DNA from: Caldithrix sp964468415
Lineage (GTDB): Bacteria; Calditrichota; Calditrichia; Calditrichales; Calditrichaceae
DNA length: 15,019 nucleotides
Direction of reading: 5' to 3'
Assembly: GCA_964468415.1 (NCBI GenBank)
Contig: CAYXUS010000170.1
Coordinates: forward strand, 1 to 15,019
The notes beneath the pieces are model-generated. The model was given only the letters and a program-made list of their open reading frames with translations. It did not search any database and had not been told where the DNA came from. Position 1 is the first letter of the stretch. The number at the start of each line of letters is the position of its first letter. Positions 7,325 through 15,005 of the stretch are shown one piece after another. The translations under genes and the position numbers were made by a program.

Positions 7325-9091
7325 CTATTTTAAATATTCAAGGTCTTTGATATGCTCGTTTAAAAATTGCGCGCATTGTTTTTCGATTTCTTCGGCCGTG
7401 TGTAGGTTCTTAACTTTGTTAAACAACCCCTCACATTCGGAAACCTGCAGGGAACGAATAATTTTTTTCACGCCGGGTAAAGAGAAGGGGTTCATACTCA
7501 AACTGCGCAACCCCATCCCCAGCAAAAGAGGGATGGCTTCCGGAATGGCGGCAAACTCGCCGCAAAGGGTAACCTTTAAATTATTTTGCTGTGCGGCCTG
7601 AATGGTGCGCTCCACAAAATGCAATACCGCCGGATTGAACGTGCTAAAATACTTCGAGACTTTCTCATTGGTGCGATCAATCGCCAGAACGTATTGGGTC
7701 AAATCATTTGTCCCGATGCTAAAAAAATCCACATATTGGGCTAACAAATCCGCCATCATGGCTGCGGCCGGTGTTTCGATCATTACCCCAATTTCGATGC
7801 CCTCATCGAACGGAATGTGATCGGCTTTTAACGCACTTTTGACTTCCTCCAGCAACTGCAGGGTTTTTTTGACCTCCTCTACCGCAGAAATCATGGGAAT
7901 CAAAACTTTCACTTTCCCAAAGGCACTGGCCCTGAGAATTGCCCGCAATTGGGTTTTAAAGATCGTGGGACGATCCAGCAAAAAGCGAATGGCTCGCCAG
8001 CCCAAAAAGGGATTCAATTCGTTGCTCTCTTCTTGCTGGGGAATAATTTTGTCTCCCCCCAAATCCAGCACACGAATGGTCACCTCATGGCCATTCATTT
8101 GCTCCACAACCTGCTTGTAATATTGAAATTGCTGCTCTTCGTTGGGCATGGCCTTTTTTTCGATAAAAAAGCTCTCTGTGCGAAACAACCCGATTCCTTC
8201 GGCCTTGTTAATGCGCGCATCGTTAACTTCGTGCACAAATTCAATATTTGCCAACAATTCGATGTGCACATTGTCCTGGGTAATCGTCGGCTGATCTATT
8301 TCCTGGTACAACCGTTCTTCAAACTTTTTAAAAGCAAGCTGTCGTGCTTCGTATTCTTTTTTGGTTTCTTCGGTGGGATTGATAATAATGGCTCCGGTAA
8401 AGCCATCCAAAATCAAATAGTCGTCTTCATGCAAAACCTGAGACAGGTTGTAACGATTGACCACCGCCGGAATACGCAGTCCCCGGGCCATAATCGCGGC
8501 ATGGGATGTACGCCCGCCCTTGTCGGTCAAAAAGCCCAGAATAAAATTACGATTAAAATTGACCGTATCGGCCGGGGAGAGCATTTCGGCCACTACAATG
8601 GCCGGGGTAGAAAGCTGATAATCCACATCAATACCCAGTAGCGCATTGACCAACTTTTGTTTTAGGTCGATAATGTCGTAGGCACGCTCCCGGAAGTACT
8701 GGCTTTCCAGATTAATAAAATGCTCGCTTTTTTCGGAGAGAATTTTGGAGATGGCAAAAGCCGCCGAACATTTGGAGCGGACGATTTCCTGTTTGATTTC
8801 GTTAATCAGAACCGAATCTTTCAAGAATGCCTTCTGGCTTTCAAAAATTTCGGAGAACTGATCTTTGTAATAGGCTTCGCTGCTTTTTTGGGCATTGTCC
8901 AACTGGCGCAGCACTTTTTCGATCGCATTGTCGAATAACTCCAATTCCCGCTCAACGTTGTCAACGGTACCTTCCAGCTCCGAAATATTTAATTGGAAGG
9001 GGCGAAAAATGTAAATTGGCCCCATGGCAATTCCCGGCGAGGTAGGAATACCGGTAAGTTTTATTTCTCTTAGAATGCGTTTTTTACTCAT
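7325..9091 (-). CDS. ptsI: PTS enzyme I (phosphoenolpyruvate-protein phosphotransferase)
   Basis: A 588-residue cytoplasmic enzyme that takes phosphate from PEP and passes it to HPr. With the ATG at 9091, the N-terminal HPr-binding region (GIPTSPGIAMGP, residues 14-25) is followed by the phosphohistidine motif GGRTSHAAIMARGLRIPAVV with His197. The C-terminal TIM barrel has GIGLFRTE (299-306), LDLGGDK (343-349), GWRAIRFLLDRP, IGVMIETPAA, SIGTNDLTQYVLAIDR (458-473) and LCGEFAA with active-site Cys510. Length and motifs are complete. I chose the ATG because it overlaps the HPr stop by eight bases (ATGAGTAA) and has AGAGGA upstream; a TTG five codons earlier is less likely. It is in one unit with EIIC, EIID, HPr and the isomerase. 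Confidence 0.97.
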   Translation of the reverse strand: MSKKRILREIKLTGIPTSPGIAMGPIYIFRPFQLNISELEGTVDNVERELELFDNAIEKVLRQLDNAQKSSEAYYKDQFSEIFESQKAFLKDSVLINEIKQEIVRSKCSAAFAISKILSEKSEHFINLESQYFRERAYDIIDLKQKLVNALLGIDVDYQLSTPAIVVAEMLSPADTVNFNRNFILGFLTDKGGRTSHAAIMARGLRIPAVVNRYNLSQVLHEDDYLILDGFTGAIIINPTEETKKEYEARQLAFKKFEERLYQEIDQPTITQDNVHIELLANIEFVHEVNDARINKAEGIGLFRTESFFIEKKAMPNEEQQFQYYKQVVEQMNGHEVTIRVLDLGGDKIIPQQEESNELNPFLGWRAIRFLLDRPTIFKTQLRAILRASAFGKVKVLIPMISAVEEVKKTLQLLEEVKSALKADHIPFDEGIEIGVMIETPAAAMMADLLAQYVDFFSIGTNDLTQYVLAIDRTNEKVSKYFSTFNPAVLHFVERTIQAAQQNNLKVTLCGEFAAIPEAIPLLLGMGLRSLSMNPFSLPGVKKIIRSLQVSECEGLFNKVKNLHTAEEIEKQCAQFLNEHIKDLEYLK

Positions 9092-9359
9092 CGTCCTCTT
9101 CGTCAAAGCCGTTTTTGATTAGGGTAAGAATAGCCTCCATCGCTTCTTTTTCATCTTCGCCCTCCACCCGCAGCACAATTTCACTGCCGGGTTCGGCGGC
9201 TAACATCATTACCCCCATGATACTCTTCCCGTTTACTTCCAGCCCGTCCTTCAAAATTTTAATGTCCGACTTGAACTTTCCTGCCAATTGCACAAGCTTG
9301 GCCGCAGGACGTGCGTGCAATCCATGTTTATTGGTAATTTGTACTTTTTCTTCGATCAT
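9084..9359 (-). CDS. ptsH: PTS phosphocarrier HPr
   Basis: A 91-residue phosphocarrier. The active-site motif NKHGLHARPAAKL puts the phosphorylated histidine at His15, and NGKSIMGVMML places Ser46 in the context recognised by HPr kinase in other bacteria. HPr carries phosphate from EI to the EIIA of the sugar permease; a Ser46 site suggests additional regulation by HPr kinase/phosphorylase, whose gene is not in the window. The C-terminus has a short acidic tail (FDEEDDE), a few residues longer than usual, encoded in the region that overlaps the EI start. The ATG overlaps the EIID stop as ATGA. Confidence 0.97.
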   Translation of the reverse strand: MIEEKVQITNKHGLHARPAAKLVQLAGKFKSDIKILKDGLEVNGKSIMGVMMLAAEPGSEIVLRVEGEDEKEAMEAILTLIKNGFDEEDDE

Positions 9360-10129
9360 ATTATTCCAACAATTATTGCTACAACCATCGATACCAGTAC
9401 GGGCGTAAAAAACATCTTTCGTTTTAAACGCAAAATAAGGCCTATTGCCAATGTTAAAACAAACATCAGGCTTACTTTCCAGTGTAACAAATACGCCTGA
9501 TAAATTGTGTAAGTAAACAAAATTCCAATGCCCAAAACTCCAAGGCTTTTAAAGCTTTGAATAAACCGGCGGTAATTATCGATGCGAATTTTTTTGTACA
9601 CATCGATTCCGTACCCATAGCCATCCAAAATGCCCTTAACGCGAATGTAAATATGAGGTATATTATACAAAATAAAAGTTAAGAGCAAGAATAGTATCTT
9701 GGTCTGTATGGCTTGGCTAAAAGCCACCCCGGTTAACCCTACGATTAACGACGCCGGACGCATTACGAACCAGCAACACTGATCACCAATCGCCCCCAAA
9801 GGCCCTATCAAAGCGTTTTTAAATTTGTCAATAACCTCTTCGGAAGGGGCATGTATTTGCTTGCGCTCTTCCTCCAAGCGGGTTACCGCTCCAATTGCAT
9901 AAGAGGCAAAATAGGGATGGGAATTGAAGAATCCCACATGTCGCTTTAAGAAGCCATTGAGTTCTTCGGGATTTGCACAGATTTTTTTGGCCACCGGCAT
10001 TAAGGCAAAACAGAAACCAATTGAAATCATGCTTTTAAAGTTCCAACCGGTTTGGATGAAAAACGAACGCCATAATATGGCCAGCAAATCTTTCAACGGT
10101 AGTTTTTTGTATTTTTTATTTTGCGCCAT
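9356..10129 (-). CDS. PTS mannose-family EIID membrane component
   Basis: A 257-residue inner-membrane protein (PF03613). The N-terminal signature RSFFIQTGWNFKSMISIGFCFALMP (residues 21-45), FFNSHPYFASYAIG (67-80) and ALIGPLGAIGDQCCWFVMRP (105-124; the family normally has GIGDSxxW) are typical of EIID. Hydrophobic segments fill the second half, with the last ones near 190-257. With EIIC it forms the sugar channel of mannose/fructose/sorbose-type PTS permeases. Its ATG overlaps the EIIC end by 14 bases and its stop overlaps the HPr start. Substrate specificity cannot be read from the sequence; mannose or glucose is suggested by the isomerase downstream. Confidence 0.95.
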   Translation of the reverse strand: MAQNKKYKKLPLKDLLAILWRSFFIQTGWNFKSMISIGFCFALMPVAKKICANPEELNGFLKRHVGFFNSHPYFASYAIGAVTRLEEERKQIHAPSEEVIDKFKNALIGPLGAIGDQCCWFVMRPASLIVGLTGVAFSQAIQTKILFLLLTFILYNIPHIYIRVKGILDGYGYGIDVYKKIRIDNYRRFIQSFKSLGVLGIGILFTYTIYQAYLLHWKVSLMFVLTLAIGLILRLKRKMFFTPVLVSMVVAIIVGII

Positions 10130-10811
10130 GTAAGATTAACATTCCTCCGATAATCATTCCCAAAACATAAAGCGCCCAATAACGTCTATCTTTCATCAGG
10201 GTTATGGTCATGCCCATTCCCACCCCCAAAACGGAAATTTTTCCGTAAAGTCCGATACGATTAGCCAAATCCAACGGCATTTGAGCCAAAAAGGGTTTTA
10301 AACCGTATTCAAATACCAGGGTTAAACTTACCATTAACGCAAAAAAGACAAGGGCACTAAATGCAAGGGCATTAAAAATAATCGGTCCGAAAGTGACGGC
10401 TTTGCCCTGATTTAGTTTGTTGAGAATGTGCTGTAGATATTGTTGATTCCTATTCCGAATAAAAGTTACAGTTTTCGCTCCGATAAAGCTAACCAGCACC
10501 GCATACGCAATGACCATGAAAATAATAAAATGCTTAAGTTGCGGAAAATCATCGGTTAATCGTATCGCCAAAAGAATGGCCGCCACCGAACCAATTTCTC
10601 CTTCGGGAATGATGGCTGCTCCCACGGGCATGTTGCTTAGCCAAATTAATTGTAACCAGAAGCCCAGCTCAAAGCCCAACTGGGCGTTTCCGCCCAGCCA
10701 GCCCAAAATAGGGCAGGCAAATAAGGGTTGGGCAATTAACATTTGAAAAGCTGCCGTGCTGTCCAGCAAAAGAAGCGCACCGCTTAAACTTAACCCGAAT
10801 AGTTGCAGCAT
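10116..10811 (-). CDS. PTS mannose/sorbose-family EIIC membrane component
   Basis: A 231-residue polytopic membrane protein (PF03609), slightly shorter than E. coli ManY. The family core is plain: LLLLDSTAAFQMLIAQPLFA (13-32), GWLGGNAQLGFELGFWLQLIWL (37-58) and LSNMPVGAAIIPEGEIGSVAAILLA (58-82), followed by further membrane helices. It provides the translocation path with EIID. The ATG at 10811 has AGGGA upstream and lies 15 bases after the subtilase stop, so both may be on one transcript. In most mannose-type loci EIIA and EIIB genes come immediately before EIIC; here they are missing and the protease gene takes that place. Confidence 0.95.
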   Translation of the reverse strand: MLQLFGLSLSGALLLLDSTAAFQMLIAQPLFACPILGWLGGNAQLGFELGFWLQLIWLSNMPVGAAIIPEGEIGSVAAILLAIRLTDDFPQLKHFIIFMVIAYAVLVSFIGAKTVTFIRNRNQQYLQHILNKLNQGKAVTFGPIIFNALAFSALVFFALMVSLTLVFEYGLKPFLAQMPLDLANRIGLYGKISVLGVGMGMTITLMKDRRYWALYVLGMIIGGMLILHGAK

Positions 10812-10826
10812 GGAATTCCCTACTGT

Positions 10827-13661
10827 TTACTTCATTCCCGTATACAAGTTAATGGGCACGCTAACCCGAAAACGATATTTATCCGTGGAACTCAGGAAAA
10901 GCTCGCCGAACAGGTAATAACCGTTCGGCGCGACCGGCAAGGTCCCATCAATGGTAAAACGCACGTCTTTTTCAACTCTGGGATAGAAGGTTTCCGCACT
11001 TGCTTCCACCGGAATCTGGTCGAACATGTAATAACTCTCTTTTAAATCGGCCGTCCAATGTTGTGCTTTTTTGCTGGCAAAGGCCGGAATCAGCTCAAGA
11101 TAGTAGTCGCCGGAAGAAGGCGGAACAAATACAATTTTCTTTTTGCAATAGGTAAGTCCATCGGCCATTAAAATTTTACCGTTGTAATCCCGAATATTGA
11201 TGGCAAAATCGGTCATCTTATTGAATACATCCGGGGGCAATTCCAGGTTAAATTCCACCTTTTCGATTTTTTCTCCGATGCTAAAATCCAATTGATACAA
11301 TGCGTTATCTTCATCCAAATAATTCACTTTTTGCCAGCCGTAAACATTCCCGGTAATTCGGCAAAACGTCGGCTGATCGAAATAATTGAGCACGGTAAAT
11401 TCGCCTTTGGGTTTTTTGCCGTTTTCAATGCGCACATCACTGATGATGTCGGGAGTTACGTTTAACCCGCTAAACGCGATGGAATATTTGCAGTACGATG
11501 TTTCCGGATTGCGAAAATCGGCGTAAAGAACCATTTCATATGTTCCGTATTGCAAATCGTCCCCACTTAAACGAATGATTTCCTGATTATTCTTTTCCGA
11601 GCGCAAAACGGCATATTTGTCCATTTCCCGCCCCTGCGGATCGAACAAAAAGGCGATTACCCGGGCGTAGCGATTGGCTAATGTGTACAATTGAATGGTG
11701 AGGCCTGTTGCTTTTACAGGAACATCAAAATAAACGCGGTGGATGTCTCCGGGTTTGATTTTTATTTCGGACGACTCCAACCGATAATGATTTGCTTCGT
11801 TAAACTCGAATGGTTTTACGTATGTGCACCACAATTCAAATTCTTTGTTGATCGCTTTCATTGATTTGTCTTTGCGGAACGCTTCAATTTTTCCTGCGTA
11901 CAGTCCCGGTTTTTTTAACAATTTATGGTCAAAATACACTTCCACCGTGGCCGGCTGTTGTCCTTTGATGTAAGCGCTTTTCGAAACCAGCTTCAACCAG
12001 GGCTTGGTCGATTTTAAATCATAGGCGCGATAAAATTGATTTTTTTGGTCGGCGTTGAGTTTTTGCGGAAAATCGGGATAAATGCGAAAGCGTTGTTTGT
12101 GTTTTTTATCCGGAGCATAATCGCCAAAACGCCAGTAGGCTGCGCGGCCCGTTTCATCTTTGTAAATGGGGCTCAATGTCTCAATGCGGTAGCTTAACAC
12201 CTTGTCCTGATCTTTGCGCTTAATGTATTCTTTGTAATATTCAAAAGCCCTGGGAATGTTGAAAACGCCGGCACCTTGATCGAGAATTGTGTAGCCCGGT
12301 AGCGGATCTCCGGAATTAATAATGGCTTTCTTGAGTAACTGCCCCACTATGGGCAAGGAGGGATGGTGATGAATGGCTGCCGACATAAGCAATGCGACGG
12401 CACCCGTTGCCTGAGGCGAGGCCATACTGGTACCCCACATACGATCACGTTTGGCATAAGGAGGCACGGTTGAGGCAGCTCCACCCGGTGTCAGGATGTC
12501 GGGTTTGTTCAATTCGCCCCCGCGGGAACTGAAGACAAAAATTTTGTCTTCTTTAATATTCCCATTGTACAAATCCCGGGCGGTTTCTTTCGGGTTCATG
12601 GCTCCCACGCTTAATACGCGGCGTGCAGCAGCGGGTAAGCCCACGTTGGAAATTCCCGGACCCTCGTTTCCGGCACTTACGCAAAAAAGCAGTTTCTCAT
12701 TTTCGCGCAACAAGTCATTCAATGAATATTCCATGCTGGCCCGGCCTTCAATTTCCGAACCAATACCGAAACTCATGTTGAAAACAACGGCTCCTTTGTA
12801 CTTCTTGGCAAATTCAACCCCATATTCATACGCTTTAAGCATGCTTCCGGTTGTGGTTGCTCCACCGGCCAGGGTACAATCTCCGATTTTCAAACTAATA
12901 ATTTTTGCTCCGGGAGCAATACCGTTTAGTCCCGGTTGCCCGTTAATCTGATACCCGGCGGCAATACCCGCCACGTGGGTTCCGTGGCTGGAGCCATCGT
13001 AAAAAAAGTTTATGCGCTCTTCATCGGGATAGATGTTGATGGCAAAGTTGGCCAGGTTTTTTTCTGTTTCGGGATTCCGGCCACGGAAACGAACGATCTG
13101 ATGCTTCTCTTTGTAGTTCCAGAAAGGTTGCTCATCGTCCAGATTACCATCGCCGTCCAGGTCGATGTAGGCAATCCACCCTTTTTTGCTTTTTAAAACA
13201 ATAAAGCCGAATGTATCGTCTTTTTTTCCATTGTTGTTCACATCGGGAATGACGGTGTTTTTGAAATGGTCTTCGGACAATACGCCGATGTAATAGGTGC
13301 TGTCCTCTGGTTGCAAAGTTAATTTATCGTAGCCAAAGAGACGGGTCCCCGATGAGTGTTCCAGGTATTTCTCTCCGTTTTCTTCCCCGGTTTTGGCTTT
13401 TTCGTAGTACACATCGCCTTCACCGGAAAAATCCTGTACGTCAATAATTTTGTCTTTCCCGTTGGGGAGTTTACGCAATCCTGGCACTCCCACATCGATG
13501 CCCGTATCCAAAATGATCACCACCACACTGTCGCCGTTGGCATCGGGATGTTGCGCAATGAATTGCCTGGCTCCGATTCGATCGACGTTTAAAAAATCCC
13601 AATTTGTCGCCCAAAGGAAGGATGTTAACAAAAATATGATTGCGGATATTTTTAATAGCAT
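10827..13661 (-). CDS. Secreted subtilisin-family serine protease, tripeptidyl-peptidase II-like
   Basis: A 944-residue S8 protease with an N-terminal signal peptide, probably cut near LWA (residue 18). The catalytic triad is complete: Asp52 in VVIILDTGIDVGVPG, His226 in GSSHGTHVAGIAAGY, Ser412 in WGTSMASPQATG; Asn332 in SAGNEGP is the oxyanion residue. The context of Asp52, including PNGKDKIIDVQDFSGEGDV, and the 174-residue insert between Asp and His resemble tripeptidyl-peptidase II. In the insert two calcium-loop-like motifs, DVNNNGKKDD (140-149) and DLDGDGNLDD (167-176), are 27 residues apart. Residues about 500-944 are beta-rich domains without a motif I recognise, and no membrane anchor or sorting tail is visible. 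The ATG has AGGAGT upstream. It likely degrades peptides outside the cytoplasm. It heads the PTS transcription unit by position. Confidence 0.9.
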   Translation of the reverse strand: MLLKISAIIFLLTSFLWATNWDFLNVDRIGARQFIAQHPDANGDSVVVIILDTGIDVGVPGLRKLPNGKDKIIDVQDFSGEGDVYYEKAKTGEENGEKYLEHSSGTRLFGYDKLTLQPEDSTYYIGVLSEDHFKNTVIPDVNNNGKKDDTFGFIVLKSKKGWIAYIDLDGDGNLDDEQPFWNYKEKHQIVRFRGRNPETEKNLANFAINIYPDEERINFFYDGSSHGTHVAGIAAGYQINGQPGLNGIAPGAKIISLKIGDCTLAGGATTTGSMLKAYEYGVEFAKKYKGAVVFNMSFGIGSEIEGRASMEYSLNDLLRENEKLLFCVSAGNEGPGISNVGLPAAARRVLSVGAMNPKETARDLYNGNIKEDKIFVFSSRGGELNKPDILTPGGAASTVPPYAKRDRMWGTSMASPQATGAVALLMSAAIHHHPSLPIVGQLLKKAIINSGDPLPGYTILDQGAGVFNIPRAFEYYKEYIKRKDQDKVLSYRIETLSPIYKDETGRAAYWRFGDYAPDKKHKQRFRIYPDFPQKLNADQKNQFYRAYDLKSTKPWLKLVSKSAYIKGQQPATVEVYFDHKLLKKPGLYAGKIEAFRKDKSMKAINKEFELWCTYVKPFEFNEANHYRLESSEIKIKPGDIHRVYFDVPVKATGLTIQLYTLANRYARVIAFLFDPQGREMDKYAVLRSEKNNQEIIRLSGDDLQYGTYEMVLYADFRNPETSYCKYSIAFSGLNVTPDIISDVRIENGKKPKGEFTVLNYFDQPTFCRITGNVYGWQKVNYLDEDNALYQLDFSIGEKIEKVEFNLELPPDVFNKMTDFAINIRDYNGKILMADGLTYCKKKIVFVPPSSGDYYLELIPAFASKKAQHWTADLKESYYMFDQIPVEASAETFYPRVEKDVRFTIDGTLPVAPNGYYLFGELFLSSTDKYRFRVSVPINLYTGMK

Positions 13662-13694
13662 AGTGACTCCTGATGTTAAAGATGCAAATATGGC

Positions 13695-13809
13695 TTAGAA
13701 TAGAATTTAAAAGAATGCGATTTCGTATGCAAGCAATCCTCGATTTCTTTTACCGGAGGTAATATTGGCATCGGCTCTCCGCTTAATCGTCCCATCGAAT
13801 CTATTCTAA
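13695..13809. repeat. 10-base inverted repeat in the divergent intergenic region
   Basis: TTAGAATAGA at 13695-13704 is a perfect reverse complement of TCTATTCTAA at 13800-13809, 95 bases apart, between the divergent subtilase and MBL genes. The left arm touches the candidate -10 box of the subtilase promoter. It could be a pair of operator half-sites or a chance match in AT-rich DNA. The rest of the 269-base gap (13662-13930) has no open reading frame that looks real. Confidence 0.35.
13704..13732 (-). promoter_or_regulatory. Candidate promoter of the subtilase-PTS unit
   Basis: On the - strand TTGCAT (13727-13732) and TAAATT (13704-13709) are 17 bases apart, ending 42 bases before the subtilase ATG. 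The -35 box is a weak match. The arrangement is the same as in front of metK and of the SPL-family gene. Confidence 0.3.
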
Positions 13810-13817
13810 TAAACTTT

Positions 13818-13847
13818 TTGCTAAAAGTTCCGTATGACTTTTCTAAT
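13818..13847 (+). promoter_or_regulatory. Candidate promoter of the MBL-fold hydrolase gene
   Basis: TTGCTA (13818-13823) and TCTAAT (13842-13847) are 18 bases apart; the second box matches TATAAT at five of six positions. It lies 83 bases before the TTG start. A small perfect hairpin, AACTTTT (13812-13818) with AAAAGTT (13823-13829), overlaps the -35 box. Confidence 0.3.
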
Positions 13848-13930
13848 ATGGGCATTGGTTTTTAAATTTAAAATTGCGAAACTCTCTGCCTAACCTTAGC
13901 TTTTAATGTTTGCAAAGGAGGAACGAGTAT

Positions 13931-14968
13931 TTGTCGGGGTTGCGTTATCTTATTTTGTTACTTTGGCTGGGATTAATCATGCAAGGTTTCGGATTTTCTC
14001 AGACACATTTTAACGGACATCGCTTCTTTAATCCTTTTCCTGGTTTCGAGGCACGCTCAACTGGTGACATCCTTAAATGGTTTCTCTGGGACCGTTTGAC
14101 CGGAAAGCGCAAGGTGCCCGATCCACAAGAAGCGGTACTTTCTCTGGCTAATGCTCATCCTGAACTTTTGAAAGAAAATCGCACACGTTTTTCCGTAACG
14201 TGGATTGGCCACTCAACTCTATTCATTCAATTGGACGGGGTAAATATTTTAACCGATCCTATCTTTAGCACACGCTGTTCGCCTTTTTCTTTCATCGGGC
14301 CAAAGCGCGCCGTGCCACCGGGCATTCCTCTGGATAGTTTGCCACCAATTGATCTGGTCGTAATTTCTCACGATCATTACGATCACCTGGATAAGGCAAC
14401 GATAAAACGGCTTGGCAATCGGCCGCTGTATGTGGTGCCGATTGCTATCGGCACCACGTTACGTTCCTGGGGGATAACGCATTTTATTGAACTGGACTGG
14501 TGGGGAGCTTTTAAGTTCAAGGGACTCACTATTGTTTGTACCCCGGCACAACATTTTTCGGGTCGCACCCCCTGGGGACAAAATCGTACATTGTGGGCAA
14601 GCTGGTTGATTAAAGGAAGCTCTTCCTTCTACTTTGGCGGTGACACAGGTTATTTCCCCGGATTTGACGAAATTAGGCATAGGGAGGGAAAAATCGATTA
14701 TGCGGCTTTGCCTATCGGGGCCAATGCACCGCGATGGTTCATGAAGCCCGTACATATGAATCCGGCGGATGCCGTCAAAGCCTTTCTGGAGCTAAACGCT
14801 CATGTATTATTACCCATTCATTGGGGGACGTTCCAGCTGGGTGATGAACCGTTAGATGCGCCACCAAAAATGCTGGCCAAGGAGGCTGAGAAGAAACATA
14901 TTGCTCTGGAAAGATTGTGGATTTTGAAACACGGGGAGACGCGTTTTTCACAGAGCGGTGGGGATTGA
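13931..14968 (+). CDS. Exported MBL-fold metallo-hydrolase, NAPE-PLD-like
   Basis: A 345-residue metallo-beta-lactamase-fold protein. The TTG at 13931 is chosen because AAGGAGG (13915-13921) stands nine bases before it; a TTG at 13910 would put that site inside the gene. The N-terminus is a hydrophobic signal or anchor (LRYLILLLWLGLIMQGFGFS). Metal ligands are complete: SHDHYDHLD (His147, His149, Asp151, His152), His208 in PAQHFSGR, Asp238 in GGDTGYF and His297 in PIHWGTF. The segments WIGHSTLFIQLDG, NILTDPIFS, FIGPKRAVPPGIPLDSLPPIDLV and LPIGANAPRWFMK match the NAPE-hydrolysing phospholipase D group. In animals that enzyme cleaves N-acylphosphatidylethanolamine; bacterial members are mostly untested, so a phospholipid substrate in the envelope is only a guess. 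Confidence 0.9.
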   Translation: MSGLRYLILLLWLGLIMQGFGFSQTHFNGHRFFNPFPGFEARSTGDILKWFLWDRLTGKRKVPDPQEAVLSLANAHPELLKENRTRFSVTWIGHSTLFIQLDGVNILTDPIFSTRCSPFSFIGPKRAVPPGIPLDSLPPIDLVVISHDHYDHLDKATIKRLGNRPLYVVPIAIGTTLRSWGITHFIELDWWGAFKFKGLTIVCTPAQHFSGRTPWGQNRTLWASWLIKGSSSFYFGGDTGYFPGFDEIRHREGKIDYAALPIGANAPRWFMKPVHMNPADAVKAFLELNAHVLLPIHWGTFQLGDEPLDAPPKMLAKEAEKKHIALERLWILKHGETRFSQSGGD

Positions 14969-14974
14969 TAGGTA

Positions 14975-15005
14975 TAAAAAACCACCGCACCCCGGGTTTG
15001 GTGGT
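14975..15005 (-). terminator. Terminator hairpin, probably for a gene entering from the right edge
   Basis: ACCACC (14981-14986) pairs with GGTGGT (15000-15005) around a 13-base loop that contains CCCGGG. On the - strand six T follow, the first within the stem (complement of 14976-14981), while on the + strand the downstream side is A-rich. It therefore fits a convergent - strand gene beyond 15019 better than the MBL gene, which ends 12 bases to its left. Confidence 0.55.

Noticed and set aside
7949..8641. 230-codon open frame on the + strand
   Set aside because: It lies wholly antisense within ptsI, has no family resemblance and no ribosome site; it is a shadow of the real gene.
9092..9106. 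TTG start for EI five codons upstream
   Set aside because: The ATG at 9091 gives an eight-base overlap with HPr, has AGAGGA before it and starts at the normal N-terminus of EI.
13910..13930. Earlier TTG start for the MBL gene
   Set aside because: The strong AAGGAGG at 13915-13921 would be inside the gene; it is well spaced for the TTG at 13931.
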